A stretch of DNA of 64,000 nt from Salinispora arenicola (GTDB taxonomy: Bacteria; Actinomycetota; Actinomycetes; Mycobacteriales; Micromonosporaceae), in assembly GCF_006716065.1 (NCBI RefSeq), contig NZ_VFOL01000001.1:4526001-4590000 (forward strand). The letters are read 5' to 3'. This document shows positions 8,732 to 18,070 of this stretch, piece by piece. The translations under genes were made by a program, and so were the position numbers. The number at the start of each line of letters is the position of its first letter. Position 1 is the stretch's first letter. The notes under the pieces are model-generated. The model searched no databases. It was not told where the DNA came from and saw nothing but the letters and a program-made list of their open reading frames with translations.

Positions 8732-9624
8732 CCGTTGGCCTCGCGCTGACCGTCGGACTGGCCGTCCTGATCGGGCTCAGCCTCGGCCTCCTCGGCGGGG
8801 GCGGCTCGATCCTCGCCGTACCGCTGTTGGTCTACGTCGCCGACCTGCCGGCGAAGGAGGCCATCGCCACCTCGCTGCTGGTGGTTGGCGTGACCAGCGC
8901 GGTCGGCGTGCTGCCACACGCCCGCGCCGGGCGGATCCGCTGGCGTACCGGCCTGCTCTTCGGAGTCGCCGGCATGGTCGGGGCGTACGCCGGCGGCCGG
9001 CTCGCCGTGTTCGTGCCGGCGGCGGTCCTTCTCACCGGCTTCGCGGTGATGATGCTCGCCACGGCGGCCGCGATGATCCGCGGTCGCCGCGCCAACGGCG
9101 GCGGGCCGGCGCCACCCGAACTCCCGGTGCTGCGGGTCCTGGTGGACGGCGTCGTGGTCGGCCTGGTCACCGGCCTGGTCGGCGCGGGTGGCGGGTTCCT
9201 GGTGGTACCCGTACTCGCGCTGCTCGGTGGCCTACCGATGCCGGTCGCAGTCGGTACGTCGCTCGTGGTCATAGCGATGAAGTCGTTCGCCGGCCTGGCC
9301 GGCTACCTGTCCAACACCAGCATCGACTGGAGCCTGGCAGCCATGGTCACCGCCGCCGCGGTAGCCGGCAGTCTCGCCGGTGCCCGGCTAGCCGGACGTG
9401 TGCCCGAGGTCGTGCTCCGCCGGACGTTCGGCTGGTTCGTGGTGGTCGTGGGCGTGTTCATGGTGGTCCAACAGGTACCTGGGGGCAGCGCGCTCAGGAT
9501 CGCCGCCCTCGCCGGCGCGCTCGGGGCAGTGGCGCTGCTGCTGGTCGGCCGCCGCGGCGGGCGCGCCTGGATTCCCGGGCCGGTCCGTCGCGCGCTGGGC
9601 AGGGCCCCCAGGGCGGATGGCTGA
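8728..9624 (+). CDS. TauE/SafE-family sulfite/sulfonate exporter
   Basis: A 298-aa permease of the TauE/SafE (DUF81) family with about eight transmembrane helices in two homologous halves. Each half opens with a Gly-rich helix (IGLSLGLLGGGGSILAVP; TGLVGAGGGFLVVPVLALL). In a persulfide operon it most likely exports sulfite or thiosulfate made by the dioxygenase/rhodanese. GTG 8728 lies in a GTGA overlap with the upstream rhodanese gene, confirming the start and operon. The last 40 residues after the final helix are Arg/Gly-rich and cytosolic. Substrate is inferred from context. Confidence 0.9.
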   Translation: MTVGLALTVGLAVLIGLSLGLLGGGGSILAVPLLVYVADLPAKEAIATSLLVVGVTSAVGVLPHARAGRIRWRTGLLFGVAGMVGAYAGGRLAVFVPAAVLLTGFAVMMLATAAAMIRGRRANGGGPAPPELPVLRVLVDGVVVGLVTGLVGAGGGFLVVPVLALLGGLPMPVAVGTSLVVIAMKSFAGLAGYLSNTSIDWSLAAMVTAAAVAGSLAGARLAGRVPEVVLRRTFGWFVVVVGVFMVVQQVPGGSALRIAALAGALGAVALLLVGRRGGRAWIPGPVRRALGRAPRADG

Positions 9625-9731
9625 CCCACCCGGGCAGGAACTCGCGGGTACTGACCGGGCATGTTGTCGACCAGGCCGGGAAGGCGACGGGGCCCTCCCC
9701 ACACACGACGGGGGGCGGGACGGAGGTCGAC

Positions 9732-9908
9732 ATGCGGGTAGTACTGTGGGTCATCGGCATCGTCGCCGGCTTGCTCATCCTGCTGGGGCTGCTCCTGGAG
9801 GCGGCCCGATGGCTGATGGTCATCGGTGCGATCGCGCTGGTGGTGGTCGTCATCATGGCGGTGGTCAAGGTGCGCCAGCTGAGCCGGGATTCGCAACGGC
9901 GACACTGA
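9732..9908 (+). CDS. Small two-helix membrane protein
   Basis: A 58-aa protein starting at ATG 9732 with GGAGG 5 nt upstream (9722-9726). It is almost entirely two hydrophobic helices (VLWVIGIVAGLLILLGLLL and VIGAIALVVVVIMAVV) with a basic tail KVRQLSRDSQRRH. Similar short membrane proteins are common in actinomycetes but I recognise no named family. The good ribosome site and two clean hydrophobic blocks argue for a real gene. It lies 107 bp after the TauE gene and may be the last member of that transcript. Confidence 0.65.
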   Translation: MRVVLWVIGIVAGLLILLGLLLEAARWLMVIGAIALVVVVIMAVVKVRQLSRDSQRRH

Positions 9909-10017
9909 CCACGGGGTGCCCCGCCCATCGGCGGTGCGGCGCCCGGGACCTCGCCGGGTTTCCTACCAGACCATAGGTCACGGTGTGTGGTGGGCGAACG
10001 TGGGGAGGACGGAAAGC

Positions 10018-11703
10018 ATGGACCTGAGCGCCGAGCAACCCTGGCTGCGCAGCTACGCACCGGGCGTGCCGGCGACCGTCACCCCGACCGATGAGTCGCT
10101 GGTCGACCTGCTGCGTGCGGCAGTCCGCAGGTTCGGCAGCCGGACCGCGCTGGACTTCTTCGGCGCCACCACCACCTACGTTGAGCTGGCAGCGCAGGTG
10201 GACCGGGCGGCGGAGGCGCTGCGCCGCCTCGGCGTCGGCCGGGGCGACCGGGTGGCACTGGTCCTGCCGAACTGCCCGCAACACGTGGTGGCCTTCTACG
10301 CGGTGCTCCGCCTCGGCGCGGTCGTGGTCGAGCACAACCCGCTCTACACCGAGCAGGAACTCGCCCACCAGCTCGCCGACCACGGCGCCCGGGTCGCCGT
10401 GGTCTGGGACAGGGTAGCCCCACTGGTGCACCGCACCGCTGGGACCACCAAGGTCGAAACGGTCGTCGCGGTCGATCTCAGCGCGGCCCTGCCCCGGCTC
10501 AAACGCTGGGCACTCCGGCTACCGCTGCCCCGAGCACGCACCGCCCGTGCGGCGATGACCGCGCCCGCACCGGACGCGCTGGCCTGGGAACACCTCGTGG
10601 CCGGCAGTGAGCCCCTGGCCGCCGACCACCCTGCCCCGGAGCCGGAGGACACGGCGCTGTTGCAGTACACGGGAGGGACCACCGGCACCCCGAAGGGAGC
10701 GATCCTCACCCACCGCAACCTTCGCGTCAACGCGGCGCAGGGCCGCGCCTGGATGCCGGGCCTCCGCGACGGCGCCGAGACGGTGTACGCCGTACTGCCG
10801 CTGTTCCACGCGTACGGGCTGACGCTGTGCCTGACCTTCGCGGTGAGCATCGGCGCGGCCCTGGTGCTGCTGCCCCGCTTCGACGTGGACGAGACGCTCA
10901 CAGCGGTACGCCGCCGCCCGCCCACGTTCCTGCCGGCGGTGCCGCCGATCTACGAACGACTCGCCGTCGCCGCTCGCGCACGAAGGGTTGACCTGACCTC
11001 GATCCGATACGCCATCTCCGGCGCGATGACGCTGCCACCGGCCACCGTGCGACTGTGGGAGTCGGTGACCGGCGGGCTGCTGGTCGAGGGGTACGGGATG
11101 ACCGAGACCTCCCCGGTGGCGTTGGGGAACCCGGTGTCGGCAGCCCGGCAACCCGGCACGGTCGGGGTGCCGTTCCCCGGCACCAACGTGCGCATCGTCG
11201 ACCCGGACGACCCGACCCGGGACCGCGCCCCTGGCGAGGCTGGCGAGTTGTTGATCAGCGGACCGCAGGTGTTCGCCGGATACTGGCACCGACCGGAGGA
11301 GACGGCGGCGGTGCTGCTGCCGGGCGGTTGGCTGCGGACCGGGGACATCGTCGAGATGAACTCGGACGGGTTCGTACGGATCGTTGACCGGATCAAAGAG
11401 TTGATCATTACCGGCGGGTTCAACGTCTACCCGTCGGAGGTGGAGGAGGCGCTGCGACAGGTTCCCGGGGTTCGCGACGCCGCGGCGGTCGGCCTACCCG
11501 GCGCCGGCGGGGCCGAGGAGGTTGTCGCCGCGGTGGTGCTGCACCCTGACTGCGCCACCGACGCGGCAGGCATCCGAGCCGCCTGCCGGCAGCACCTGAC
11601 CGCGTACAAGGTGCCACGCCGAATAGTCGTGGTCGACGACCTGCCCCGCTCGCAGATCGGCAAGGTGCTGCGCCGGGAGGTTCGCGACCGGCTGCTCGCC
11701 TGA
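10018..11703 (+). CDS. Long-chain fatty-acid-CoA ligase (FadD-like)
   Basis: A 561-aa adenylate-forming enzyme that activates a fatty or other carboxylic acid to its CoA thioester with ATP. Motifs in order: P-loop YTGGTTGTPKGA (residues about 217-228), YGMTETSP, WLRTGDI and GRIKELI-type hinge (RIVDRIKELIITGGFNVYP), and the C-terminal catalytic Lys in SQIGKVLRRE. ATG 10018 is preceded by GGGGAGGA at 10002-10009. It runs toward a convergent desaturase gene, so a shared role in lipid modification is plausible but not proven. Chain-length preference cannot be read. Confidence 0.92.
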   Translation: MDLSAEQPWLRSYAPGVPATVTPTDESLVDLLRAAVRRFGSRTALDFFGATTTYVELAAQVDRAAEALRRLGVGRGDRVALVLPNCPQHVVAFYAVLRLGAVVVEHNPLYTEQELAHQLADHGARVAVVWDRVAPLVHRTAGTTKVETVVAVDLSAALPRLKRWALRLPLPRARTARAAMTAPAPDALAWEHLVAGSEPLAADHPAPEPEDTALLQYTGGTTGTPKGAILTHRNLRVNAAQGRAWMPGLRDGAETVYAVLPLFHAYGLTLCLTFAVSIGAALVLLPRFDVDETLTAVRRRPPTFLPAVPPIYERLAVAARARRVDLTSIRYAISGAMTLPPATVRLWESVTGGLLVEGYGMTETSPVALGNPVSAARQPGTVGVPFPGTNVRIVDPDDPTRDRAPGEAGELLISGPQVFAGYWHRPEETAAVLLPGGWLRTGDIVEMNSDGFVRIVDRIKELIITGGFNVYPSEVEEALRQVPGVRDAAAVGLPGAGGAEEVVAAVVLHPDCATDAAGIRAACRQHLTAYKVPRRIVVVDDLPRSQIGKVLRREVRDRLLA

Positions 11704-11858
11704 CGCCGGCCGCGGGCCGATCGCCCGGCCTGGCTGCGCCGGGACCAGCCAGCGGAGGCGCGGCGGCCCCGCCCCACAGTAAAGTGGATCATGTGACCGG
11801 CGGTTCGTGACGATGGACGGCGCCGAGCGCCGTGCCGACCCCGGCCGCCTCGCGGTCG

Positions 11859-13001
11859 TCAGGCGCCGGATGCGGTCAGCGCCGGTGCCGCCCGGTCGCC
11901 GGCCCGGTCGCGCGGGCGACGGTTAGGCAGCGACAGCCGGATGACCTTCTTCCAGGCGGAGAAGACCTGCCGGGGCAACGATCCGGTGGTGTACGTCAGG
12001 CCGTACCGGTCGAACAACGCCCGGACCTCCGGGACAACCTCCCGATAGCGGTTACTCGGCAGGTCCGGGAAGAGGTGATGTTCAATCTGGTGGGACAGGT
12101 TGCCGGACATGATGTGCAGCAACCGGCTGCCGCTGATGTTCGCCGAGCCGAGCATCTGCCGCAGGTACCACTCGCCACGGGACTCCCCCTCGATCGAGGT
12201 CTTCTCGAAGGTCTCCACGCCCTCCGGGAAGTGCCCACACATGATCACCGAGTGGCTCCACAGGTTACGGACCAGGTTCGCGGCGAACGTCGCGGCGAGC
12301 GTGCTCAGGAACGATGGCCCCGACAGCAGCGGGTGCAGCACGTAGTCCTTCAGAACCTGCCGGCGGATCTTGCGGCCGACCGCTCGGGCCCGAGCGCGGA
12401 ACTCCGGATCCCGGTGCCGGCCCTCCTTCAGGTTGCGCCCCAGTTCCAGGTCGTACGCGGCGATGCCGTACTCGAAGAAGCAGGCGTTGAGCAGGTTCCA
12501 CAACGGCTGGCCCAGATGGAGCGGGTGCCAAGGCTGGTCCTCGTCGACCCGCATGATGCCGTACCCGAGGTCGTTGTCCTTGCCGACGACGTTGGTGTAG
12601 CGGTGGTGCAGCTCGTTGTGCGAGTGCTTCCACTGGTCGGCCGGGGAGACGTGGTCCCACTCCCAGGTGGTGGAGTGGATCTTCGGGTCGCGCATCCAGT
12701 CCCACTGACCGTGCAGGACGTTGTGCCCGATCTCCATGTTCTCCAGAATCTTGGCGACCGACAGGCCGGCCGTCCCCACGATCCAGGCCGGCGGAAACAG
12801 CGAGAAGAGCAACACCGCCCGACTGCCCAGTTCCAGGCTCCGCTGCGTGCGGATGAGTCGGCGGATGTAGCGGGCGTCCCGCTCCCCCAGGTCGGCCATG
12901 ACCCGGTCCCGGATCGCGTCGAGTTCCTTGCCGATCACCGCGATGTCCTCGGCGGTGAGGTGCGCGATCGGGTTGACGGGCTTACGTTGGATGACGGTCA
13001 C
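11859..13001 (-). CDS. Membrane fatty-acid desaturase
   Basis: A 380-aa di-iron acyl desaturase (FADS/DesA3-like). The three His boxes are clear: GHNVLHGQ, HNELHH and HQIEHH, of the acyl-CoA/acyl-lipid desaturase class. Hydrophobic stretches around LFSLFPPAWIVG and LAATFAANLV are membrane segments. GTG 13001 has a CGGAG site upstream. It lies 15 bp after a 2Fe-2S ferredoxin reductase on the same strand, its obvious electron donor, like the Rv3230c/DesA3 pair of mycobacteria. Position of the double bond introduced is unknown. Confidence 0.94.
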   Translation of the reverse strand: MTVIQRKPVNPIAHLTAEDIAVIGKELDAIRDRVMADLGERDARYIRRLIRTQRSLELGSRAVLLFSLFPPAWIVGTAGLSVAKILENMEIGHNVLHGQWDWMRDPKIHSTTWEWDHVSPADQWKHSHNELHHRYTNVVGKDNDLGYGIMRVDEDQPWHPLHLGQPLWNLLNACFFEYGIAAYDLELGRNLKEGRHRDPEFRARARAVGRKIRRQVLKDYVLHPLLSGPSFLSTLAATFAANLVRNLWSHSVIMCGHFPEGVETFEKTSIEGESRGEWYLRQMLGSANISGSRLLHIMSGNLSHQIEHHLFPDLPSNRYREVVPEVRALFDRYGLTYTTGSLPRQVFSAWKKVIRLSLPNRRPRDRAGDRAAPALTASGA

Positions 13002-13016
13002 GTCGGTACTCCGGAA

Positions 13017-14108
13017 TCAGTGGTCGAGGTCGCAGGGGCCGGCGGCGGCGGAGACACAGGTCTGGACGAGCACACCGTCACCGGGAACCGCCGTGGTGAA
13101 CGCCCCGTTCCGCAGATCACGGACAGCGCCCTGGCGCAGCGGCAGCACGCAGCCGTAGCAGATGCCCATGCGGCAACCCGACGGCATCAACACACCGGCC
13201 GTCTCCCCCACCTCCAGCAGCGGGGTGCTGCCGTCGGCGGTGACCGTCACACCGCTCCGGCCGAAGGTGACGGTGCCGCCCGCACCCGGCGAAATGACGG
13301 TGGGGCGGAACCGCTCGATGTGCAGCCGCCCGGCACGTTCGGCTGCGGCCCAGTGCGCGGTCAGGGCGTCGATCAACCCGACCGGGCCGCACGCCCACGT
13401 CTCCCGGTCACGATGGTCCGGCACCAGGGCAGCCAGGTCGGCGAGGCTGAGCTGGCCGTCTTCCCTGGTGTGCCGCTCCACCAGCCGAACCGTGCCGGCG
13501 GCGGCCAGGTTCCGCAGCTCCGCACCGAAGATCACGTCCGCCGCGGTGGGCGCCGAGTGCACCAGGGTAACGTCCGACCCGGCGAGGACCCCGCTGCGGA
13601 GCATCCCCATGACCGGGGTGATTCCGCTGCCCGCGGTCACCAGGAGCACCCGTGCTGGCGGTGTGGCCGGCAGCACGAATTCACCCTGCGCCTGGTCGAG
13701 CTGGACGATGGTGCCGGGCCGGACGTGCCGTACCAGGTGGTTGCTGACCAGGCCGCCGGGGATCGCCTTGACGGTGATCGTGATCGGGTCGTGGTGGCGA
13801 CCCGGTGCGGAGGTCACCGAGTAGGCCCGCCACTGCCGCACGCCGTCGACATCCACGCCGAGCCGGACGTACTGCCCAGGGCGGTGCCCCCGCCAGTCCC
13901 GCCCCGGCTGGATCACGACGGTGGCCGCGTCCCGGGTCTCCGGGCGCACCTCGACGATCCGGCCCCGTAGGTCGGCGCCGGCACGCAGCGGGGCGACCAG
14001 GTCAAGGTAGTCGTCGGGCACCAGCGGGGTGGTGACCGCCGCAGCGAGCCGCAAGAACCGGCGGCGCAGGGACGCCGGCGCGGGGGAACGCGGGACGGTG
14101 GTGGTCAT
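13017..14108 (-). CDS. Ferredoxin reductase (FAD plus 2Fe-2S) supplying the desaturase
   Basis: About 363 aa. FAD-binding domain (WRAYSVTSAPG), NAD(P)-binding domain (LLVTAGSGITPVMGML and the WACGP motif), and a C-terminal plant-type ferredoxin domain whose cluster ligands are in CRMGICYGC and a later Cys (QTCVSAAAG). It moves electrons from NAD(P)H to the di-iron desaturase encoded 15 bp downstream. The start is uncertain: ATG 14108 (MTTTVPRSP) or ATG 14135, neither with a clear ribosome site. The divergent PucR-type regulator begins about 85 bp upstream and probably controls this pair. Confidence 0.92.
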   Translation of the reverse strand: MTTTVPRSPAPASLRRRFLRLAAAVTTPLVPDDYLDLVAPLRAGADLRGRIVEVRPETRDAATVVIQPGRDWRGHRPGQYVRLGVDVDGVRQWRAYSVTSAPGRHHDPITITVKAIPGGLVSNHLVRHVRPGTIVQLDQAQGEFVLPATPPARVLLVTAGSGITPVMGMLRSGVLAGSDVTLVHSAPTAADVIFGAELRNLAAAGTVRLVERHTREDGQLSLADLAALVPDHRDRETWACGPVGLIDALTAHWAAAERAGRLHIERFRPTVISPGAGGTVTFGRSGVTVTADGSTPLLEVGETAGVLMPSGCRMGICYGCVLPLRQGAVRDLRNGAFTTAVPGDGVLVQTCVSAAAGPCDLDH

Positions 14109-14194
14109 ATCCAGATCGTCGCGGCACGCTGGCATAAAATCTTGACTCGGGAAGGTGAACCTGGCCTGCGGATTTATACGAAGGGAACAATGTT

Positions 14195-15439
14195 GTGGCC
14201 GAACGGTCCGAGGCTACCCGGCGTGCGGCCGGGCTGGATCTCGACGATCGGGTGGCCGGCGAGCTACGCGACCGGCTGCCCCTGCTCGCCGAACGCACCA
14301 TCACCGCGATCACCGCCGAGGTACCCAGCTACTCGGGCACCCTCACCGGGAAGATGCGGGACAAAATCGAGAATGCCGTACGGATCGCTCTCGGTACCTT
14401 CCTGCAACTGGTCGAACGCTCCTACGGGGCCGATCCCAGCACCCCGCTCGTGCCCGCCGTCGAGGCCGCGTACGCCCTCGGCAGCGGGGAGGCCCGCTCC
14501 GGCCGCAGCGTGGACGCGCTACTCGCCGCGTACCGGGTGGGCGCGCGGGTCTCCTGGCAGGAGATGTCCAGCATCGCCGTACGCGGACAGCTGCCGGCCG
14601 CCACGGTGGCCGAGTTCGCCGAGCTGATGTTCGCCTACATCGACGAGTTGTCCGCCGCCAGCGTCGCTGGGCACGCCGACGAGTTGGCCAGTACCGGCCT
14701 CATCCGCCGCCGTAACCTGGAACGACTCACCCAACAGTTGCTCACCGGAGCCGCCGAGGACGCGCTGCTGCGCAGCGCGGAACGGGCCGACTGGCCGCCG
14801 CCGCAGACCCTCACCGTCGTGCTGCTGCCCCGGTCGAACCTGCGCCCGGTGCTTGCGCTGCTGCCCGCGCAGACGCTGGAGAGCGCCGACGACCTGCCCG
14901 GCGGCGGGTCTGCGGAGGAACTCGCCGGGCTGCTCGTCCCGGACGTCCACGGCGACCGGCGGCGGCAGCTTGCCCGAATGGTGCACGGTCGACGGGCGGT
15001 GCTGGGCCCAGCTCGGCCGTGGACCCAGGTCGTCCACTCCTGGCAGCGGGCCACCCGGGCGCTCGCCCTGGGCCTACGCCCGGACGAGGTCGGCGCCCCC
15101 CTGGACACCGAGGCCCACCTCGCCGAGCTGGTACTCAGCCGCGACCCGGAGGGCCTGGCGGACCTGCGCGCGCGAGTGCTGGCACCGTTGGCAGCAGTGC
15201 CAGCCGGCACCGCCGACCGGCTGACTGAGACGCTGCGCTCCTGGCTACTGCACCACGGCCGACGGGACGACGTCGCCGCCGACCTGTTCGTGCACCCGCA
15301 GACCGTGCGCTACCGCATGGGCCAGCTGCGCGAACTGTACGGCGACCGGCTGACCGACCCGGCCACCGTGCTCGACTTGACCCTGGCCCTGGCCTTCCCG
15401 CCCCGCAGTGGCCTCACCGAGGTGCCACCGCACGGCTGA
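14195..15439 (+). CDS. PucR-family transcriptional regulator
   Basis: A 414-aa regulator with a C-terminal PucR helix-turn-helix (DVAADLFVHPQTVRYRMGQLREL, residues about 360-385) and an N-terminal RsbT-co-antagonist-like helical domain (SGEARSGRSVDALLAAYRVGARVSW). The middle carries a degenerate GGDEF-like CdaR region. Its divergent arrangement with the reductase-desaturase pair, across about 85 bp, suggests it controls membrane lipid desaturation. GTG 14195 has AAGGGA 8 nt upstream. The effector is not evident. Confidence 0.9.
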   Translation: MAERSEATRRAAGLDLDDRVAGELRDRLPLLAERTITAITAEVPSYSGTLTGKMRDKIENAVRIALGTFLQLVERSYGADPSTPLVPAVEAAYALGSGEARSGRSVDALLAAYRVGARVSWQEMSSIAVRGQLPAATVAEFAELMFAYIDELSAASVAGHADELASTGLIRRRNLERLTQQLLTGAAEDALLRSAERADWPPPQTLTVVLLPRSNLRPVLALLPAQTLESADDLPGGGSAEELAGLLVPDVHGDRRRQLARMVHGRRAVLGPARPWTQVVHSWQRATRALALGLRPDEVGAPLDTEAHLAELVLSRDPEGLADLRARVLAPLAAVPAGTADRLTETLRSWLLHHGRRDDVAADLFVHPQTVRYRMGQLRELYGDRLTDPATVLDLTLALAFPPRSGLTEVPPHG

Positions 15440-15600
15440 CCGGCACCGGCTCCCACCTTCGGTCCTCGCCGGTGGCTCCCCGTCCGTGCGGCCGGCTGGC
15501 CGGAGGTGCCCACGCCCGCGGCGTCCTCCGGCCCCACCCCGTGCTCAGCGGACAGCTCGACCACACGCGGACGGGTCGTGCTGGTCCTGCCGGGGCGTGT

Positions 15601-16371
15601 TCAGCGACGACGGGGCCGCCGGGTGAGACCGAAACCGACAACACCGGCCACCGCGGCGAGGATGCCGCCGACCGTGCTCCAGACCCAACGCGAGCCGAGT
15701 TCGGGCAGCCAACCGAGGAAACCGTCGTCGCCGTCGGGCGGCTCCACCGCAGCGGTATCGAGCAGGGTTCCGGCCTCGGTGGGCGGCACCAGCGGAGCCG
15801 CCAGCACGCCATCGTCGCGGGATCCCTCCCCGACCGCTGTGACCAGCAGCTCCACGTCGGTCGGCAGGCCCAGGTCCTGCTCCGGTAGCTCGGTCACCGA
15901 GAGCCGAACATAGTACGTCCCGGGCAGTGGATCCGCCGACCACGGCTCAGCCCAGGAGCGCACCTGCCGAAGGGTGCACCCAAGCGAGACGCTCCCGGCT
16001 GCGGCGTCGGCCGTCGGCGTCTGCGCTCCGGCGGTGCATGCCTGACGCCGCCGCAGCCCGTCGAAGACCTCCACGGTCCACGTCGACGCACCACTGCGGG
16101 ACTTGGGGAACGACACGGCGGCGGTGATCTCGTGGTGCTCGCCGGCCGAGGCCGAGAATGACCAGTACAGGTAGTCGCCGACAGCCGCGTCCACCCGTAC
16201 CGGCTGCCCGGCGGCGATTTCGGTGGCGGTCAGAAAGGATGTTCCCGCCCGGGTGATCGGGGTGGCCCCCGGCGAGGGCGTCGGCGCTGCCTGGGCCGCC
16301 CCAGCCGGGGCCAGCAGGGCCAAGCCGGCAGCAGCCAGAACGGCTCCACTCTGGATCGTCCGGACGTGCAT
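15601..16371 (-). CDS. Secreted, C-terminally membrane-anchored protein paired with the VWA protein
   Basis: A 256-aa protein with a signal peptide (MHVRTIQSGAVLAAAGLALL...AQA), a Cys-containing extracellular domain, and a C-terminal transmembrane helix (VWSTVGGILAAVAGVVGFGL) followed by an Arg-rich cytosolic tail (TRRPRRR). The extracellular part has an immunoglobulin/PPC-like feel (VGDYLYWSFSASAGEHHEI, GTYYVRLSVTELP), but I cannot name a domain with certainty. Its ATG overlaps the stop of the upstream VWA gene by one base (TGATG), so the two products are made together and probably form a complex on the outer face of the membrane. Confidence 0.8.
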   Translation of the reverse strand: MHVRTIQSGAVLAAAGLALLAPAGAAQAAPTPSPGATPITRAGTSFLTATEIAAGQPVRVDAAVGDYLYWSFSASAGEHHEITAAVSFPKSRSGASTWTVEVFDGLRRRQACTAGAQTPTADAAAGSVSLGCTLRQVRSWAEPWSADPLPGTYYVRLSVTELPEQDLGLPTDVELLVTAVGEGSRDDGVLAAPLVPPTEAGTLLDTAAVEPPDGDDGFLGWLPELGSRWVWSTVGGILAAVAGVVGFGLTRRPRRR

Positions 16372-17654
16372 CACTTCTCCCTCCAGGTCGCCAGCCACCA
16401 CCGGCTGAGCATCCCGGACGCCAGTCCGGCCAGCAGGCCGACCACGGTCAGCAGGACGAGCAGCACCCAGCCACGACCCAGATCCGGAGCCGCCGGGGCA
16501 GGCGAGGACGCGACCACGTCCACGGTCAGCTCAACCGGCAGCCCGGGTGACGTCTGGGTTCCGGGCTGAGGCGCGAAGGCATTGCTCACCACGAGGCAGA
16601 CGATGGTGGCTTCGGCACCGGTCGTGGCCGACGGGGTCGGGGACGGCCCGTCCTCCGGCTCCTCACTCGCCGACCACCGCAGGCCGGCGGAGACCACGTC
16701 GGTCCGGCCGCTGCCGGCATCCACGCCACGCACCAACTCCCGACCGTCGGTGGCCACGGCCCGCAGCAGCACCGCATGGTCGGGGTTGACCGGCCGGTCC
16801 AACGCCACGCTGACCGAGGCGCGCAGTTCTTGCCCCGGGTGCACCGGTACCCGGTACCAACGGTGCTCCGAGAACTTCTCCCGGTCGCTGTAGACCCCGG
16901 CGCCAAGCAGCGGCGCGTCGGCGCAGGCCGGGGTGCCGGCGACCACTGCCGGCGTGGCGGTGTGCGTGTCCCGTGCCCGGTCGACCAGTTGCTTGATCCG
17001 GCCGGTCAGTTCATCCGCGCTCTGCGCCGCGGTGTACGTGCCACCGGTGGCTGCGGCGATGCAGAGCAGCTGACGGCGTACCTTCTCGTCCGGCGCCAGG
17101 CCAAGGGTGTCCACGACCAGTTTCGTGCCCTGCGCGGCCAGTTCCCGGGCCACCTCGCAGGGGTCGGGAGGGGCGCAGGTGTCCTCACCGTCGGTTATCA
17201 GCACGATCCGCCGGGCGGTGCTACCGGTGCCGAGATCCTGGGCAGCCGAGCGCAGGGCCAGCCCGACCGGGGTGAATCCCGTCGGACGGAGGGTCGCGAC
17301 CGCGGCTTTGGCCTGCACCCGGTCGACCGGCCCCACCGGTACGATCTGCTGGGTGTCCTGGCAGCCCCGCTCCTTGTTCTCACCCGGGTAGGTGGCACCG
17401 AGGACCCGGATGCCGAGCTGAGTCTCGTCGGGCAGCGCGTCTACCACCTCGTTGAACGCCTGCTGGGCCACCGAGATCCGGCTCCGCCCATCGATGTCCG
17501 TGGCCCGCATCGAACCACTGACGTCGAGGACCAACTCGACCTTCGGCGGTTCGACCGGGGCCTCGCCGTCCGCGAGGGCCGGTGCCGGGCCCGTCATCAC
17601 GCTCATCGCCAGCAGTCCGACGAGGACTGCCGCCGATCGTCTCGTCCTGATCAT
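16371..17654 (-). CDS. Secreted von Willebrand factor A domain protein, membrane anchored
   Basis: A 427-aa protein with an N-terminal signal peptide (AAVLVGLLAMSVMTGPAPALA), a VWA domain at about 38-220 with intact MIDAS residues (DVSGSM, a Thr in TGFTPVG, and ITDGEDT), an extracellular beta-rich region, and a C-terminal transmembrane helix (WVLLVLLTVVGLLAGLASGML). VWA domains bind protein ligands through a metal ion. Cys pairs (RGCQDTQ, CAPPDPC) suggest disulfides outside the cell. It is translationally coupled to the downstream secreted partner. The role is unknown. Confidence 0.88.
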   Translation of the reverse strand: MIRTRRSAAVLVGLLAMSVMTGPAPALADGEAPVEPPKVELVLDVSGSMRATDIDGRSRISVAQQAFNEVVDALPDETQLGIRVLGATYPGENKERGCQDTQQIVPVGPVDRVQAKAAVATLRPTGFTPVGLALRSAAQDLGTGSTARRIVLITDGEDTCAPPDPCEVARELAAQGTKLVVDTLGLAPDEKVRRQLLCIAAATGGTYTAAQSADELTGRIKQLVDRARDTHTATPAVVAGTPACADAPLLGAGVYSDREKFSEHRWYRVPVHPGQELRASVSVALDRPVNPDHAVLLRAVATDGRELVRGVDAGSGRTDVVSAGLRWSASEEPEDGPSPTPSATTGAEATIVCLVVSNAFAPQPGTQTSPGLPVELTVDVVASSPAPAAPDLGRGWVLLVLLTVVGLLAGLASGMLSRWWLATWREK

Positions 17655-17701
17655 CGGGCGCAGTTTAGGTTAGGTCCACATCGGACATCCTTGGGGGGCG
17701 C

Positions 17702-18070
17702 GTGACACGCATCACGCATGCGATCCGATCGAGCCTGCGCCTAACGTCGGGTGACGTGGTCGATCCGTCGCTGGAGGATCGAACTCCGCCAACCCGCGAG
17801 ATTTCGGTGCGTCCGCTCTCCCGATATCGGGATTTCGTCATTCTGTGGGTGGGGCAGTCGATTTCTGCCCTCGGTAGCGCGATCTCCTCCGTAAGCTTCG
17901 TCCTGCTGACCCTGGCCATCACCGGTTCGGCCGCACCCGCAGGAATCGTCGCATCGGTCGCTGCCGTCACCACGCTGGTGTGTCGGCTACCGGCAGGATC
18001 CCTGGCGGATCGGTGCGACCGGCGGCTCATCCTGAGCTCAGCGGACCTGGGTTGCGCTCTCGCGCTGAGC
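17702..18070 (+). pseudogene. MFS transporter remnant (first ~122 residues only)
   Basis: From the GTG at 17702 the frame encodes the start of an MFS_3-type exporter: YRDFVILWVGQSISALGS, two more hydrophobic segments, and the loop 2-3 signature RLPAGSLADRCDRR. Similarity stops after about residue 122 (GCALAL), at about 18067. Beyond that the open frame is only the antisense of an opposing gene. An intact transporter would be about 400 aa with 12 helices, so about three quarters is missing. The break lies within 6 bp of the stop codon of the opposing gene, which suggests a deletion or insertion junction there. Confidence 0.72.

Noticed and set aside
17665..17683. TTAGGTTAGG resembling half of an IdeR/DmdR iron box upstream of the VWA gene
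   Set aside because: Only the left ten bases match the consensus; the right half fails at most positions, and neighbours have no iron link.
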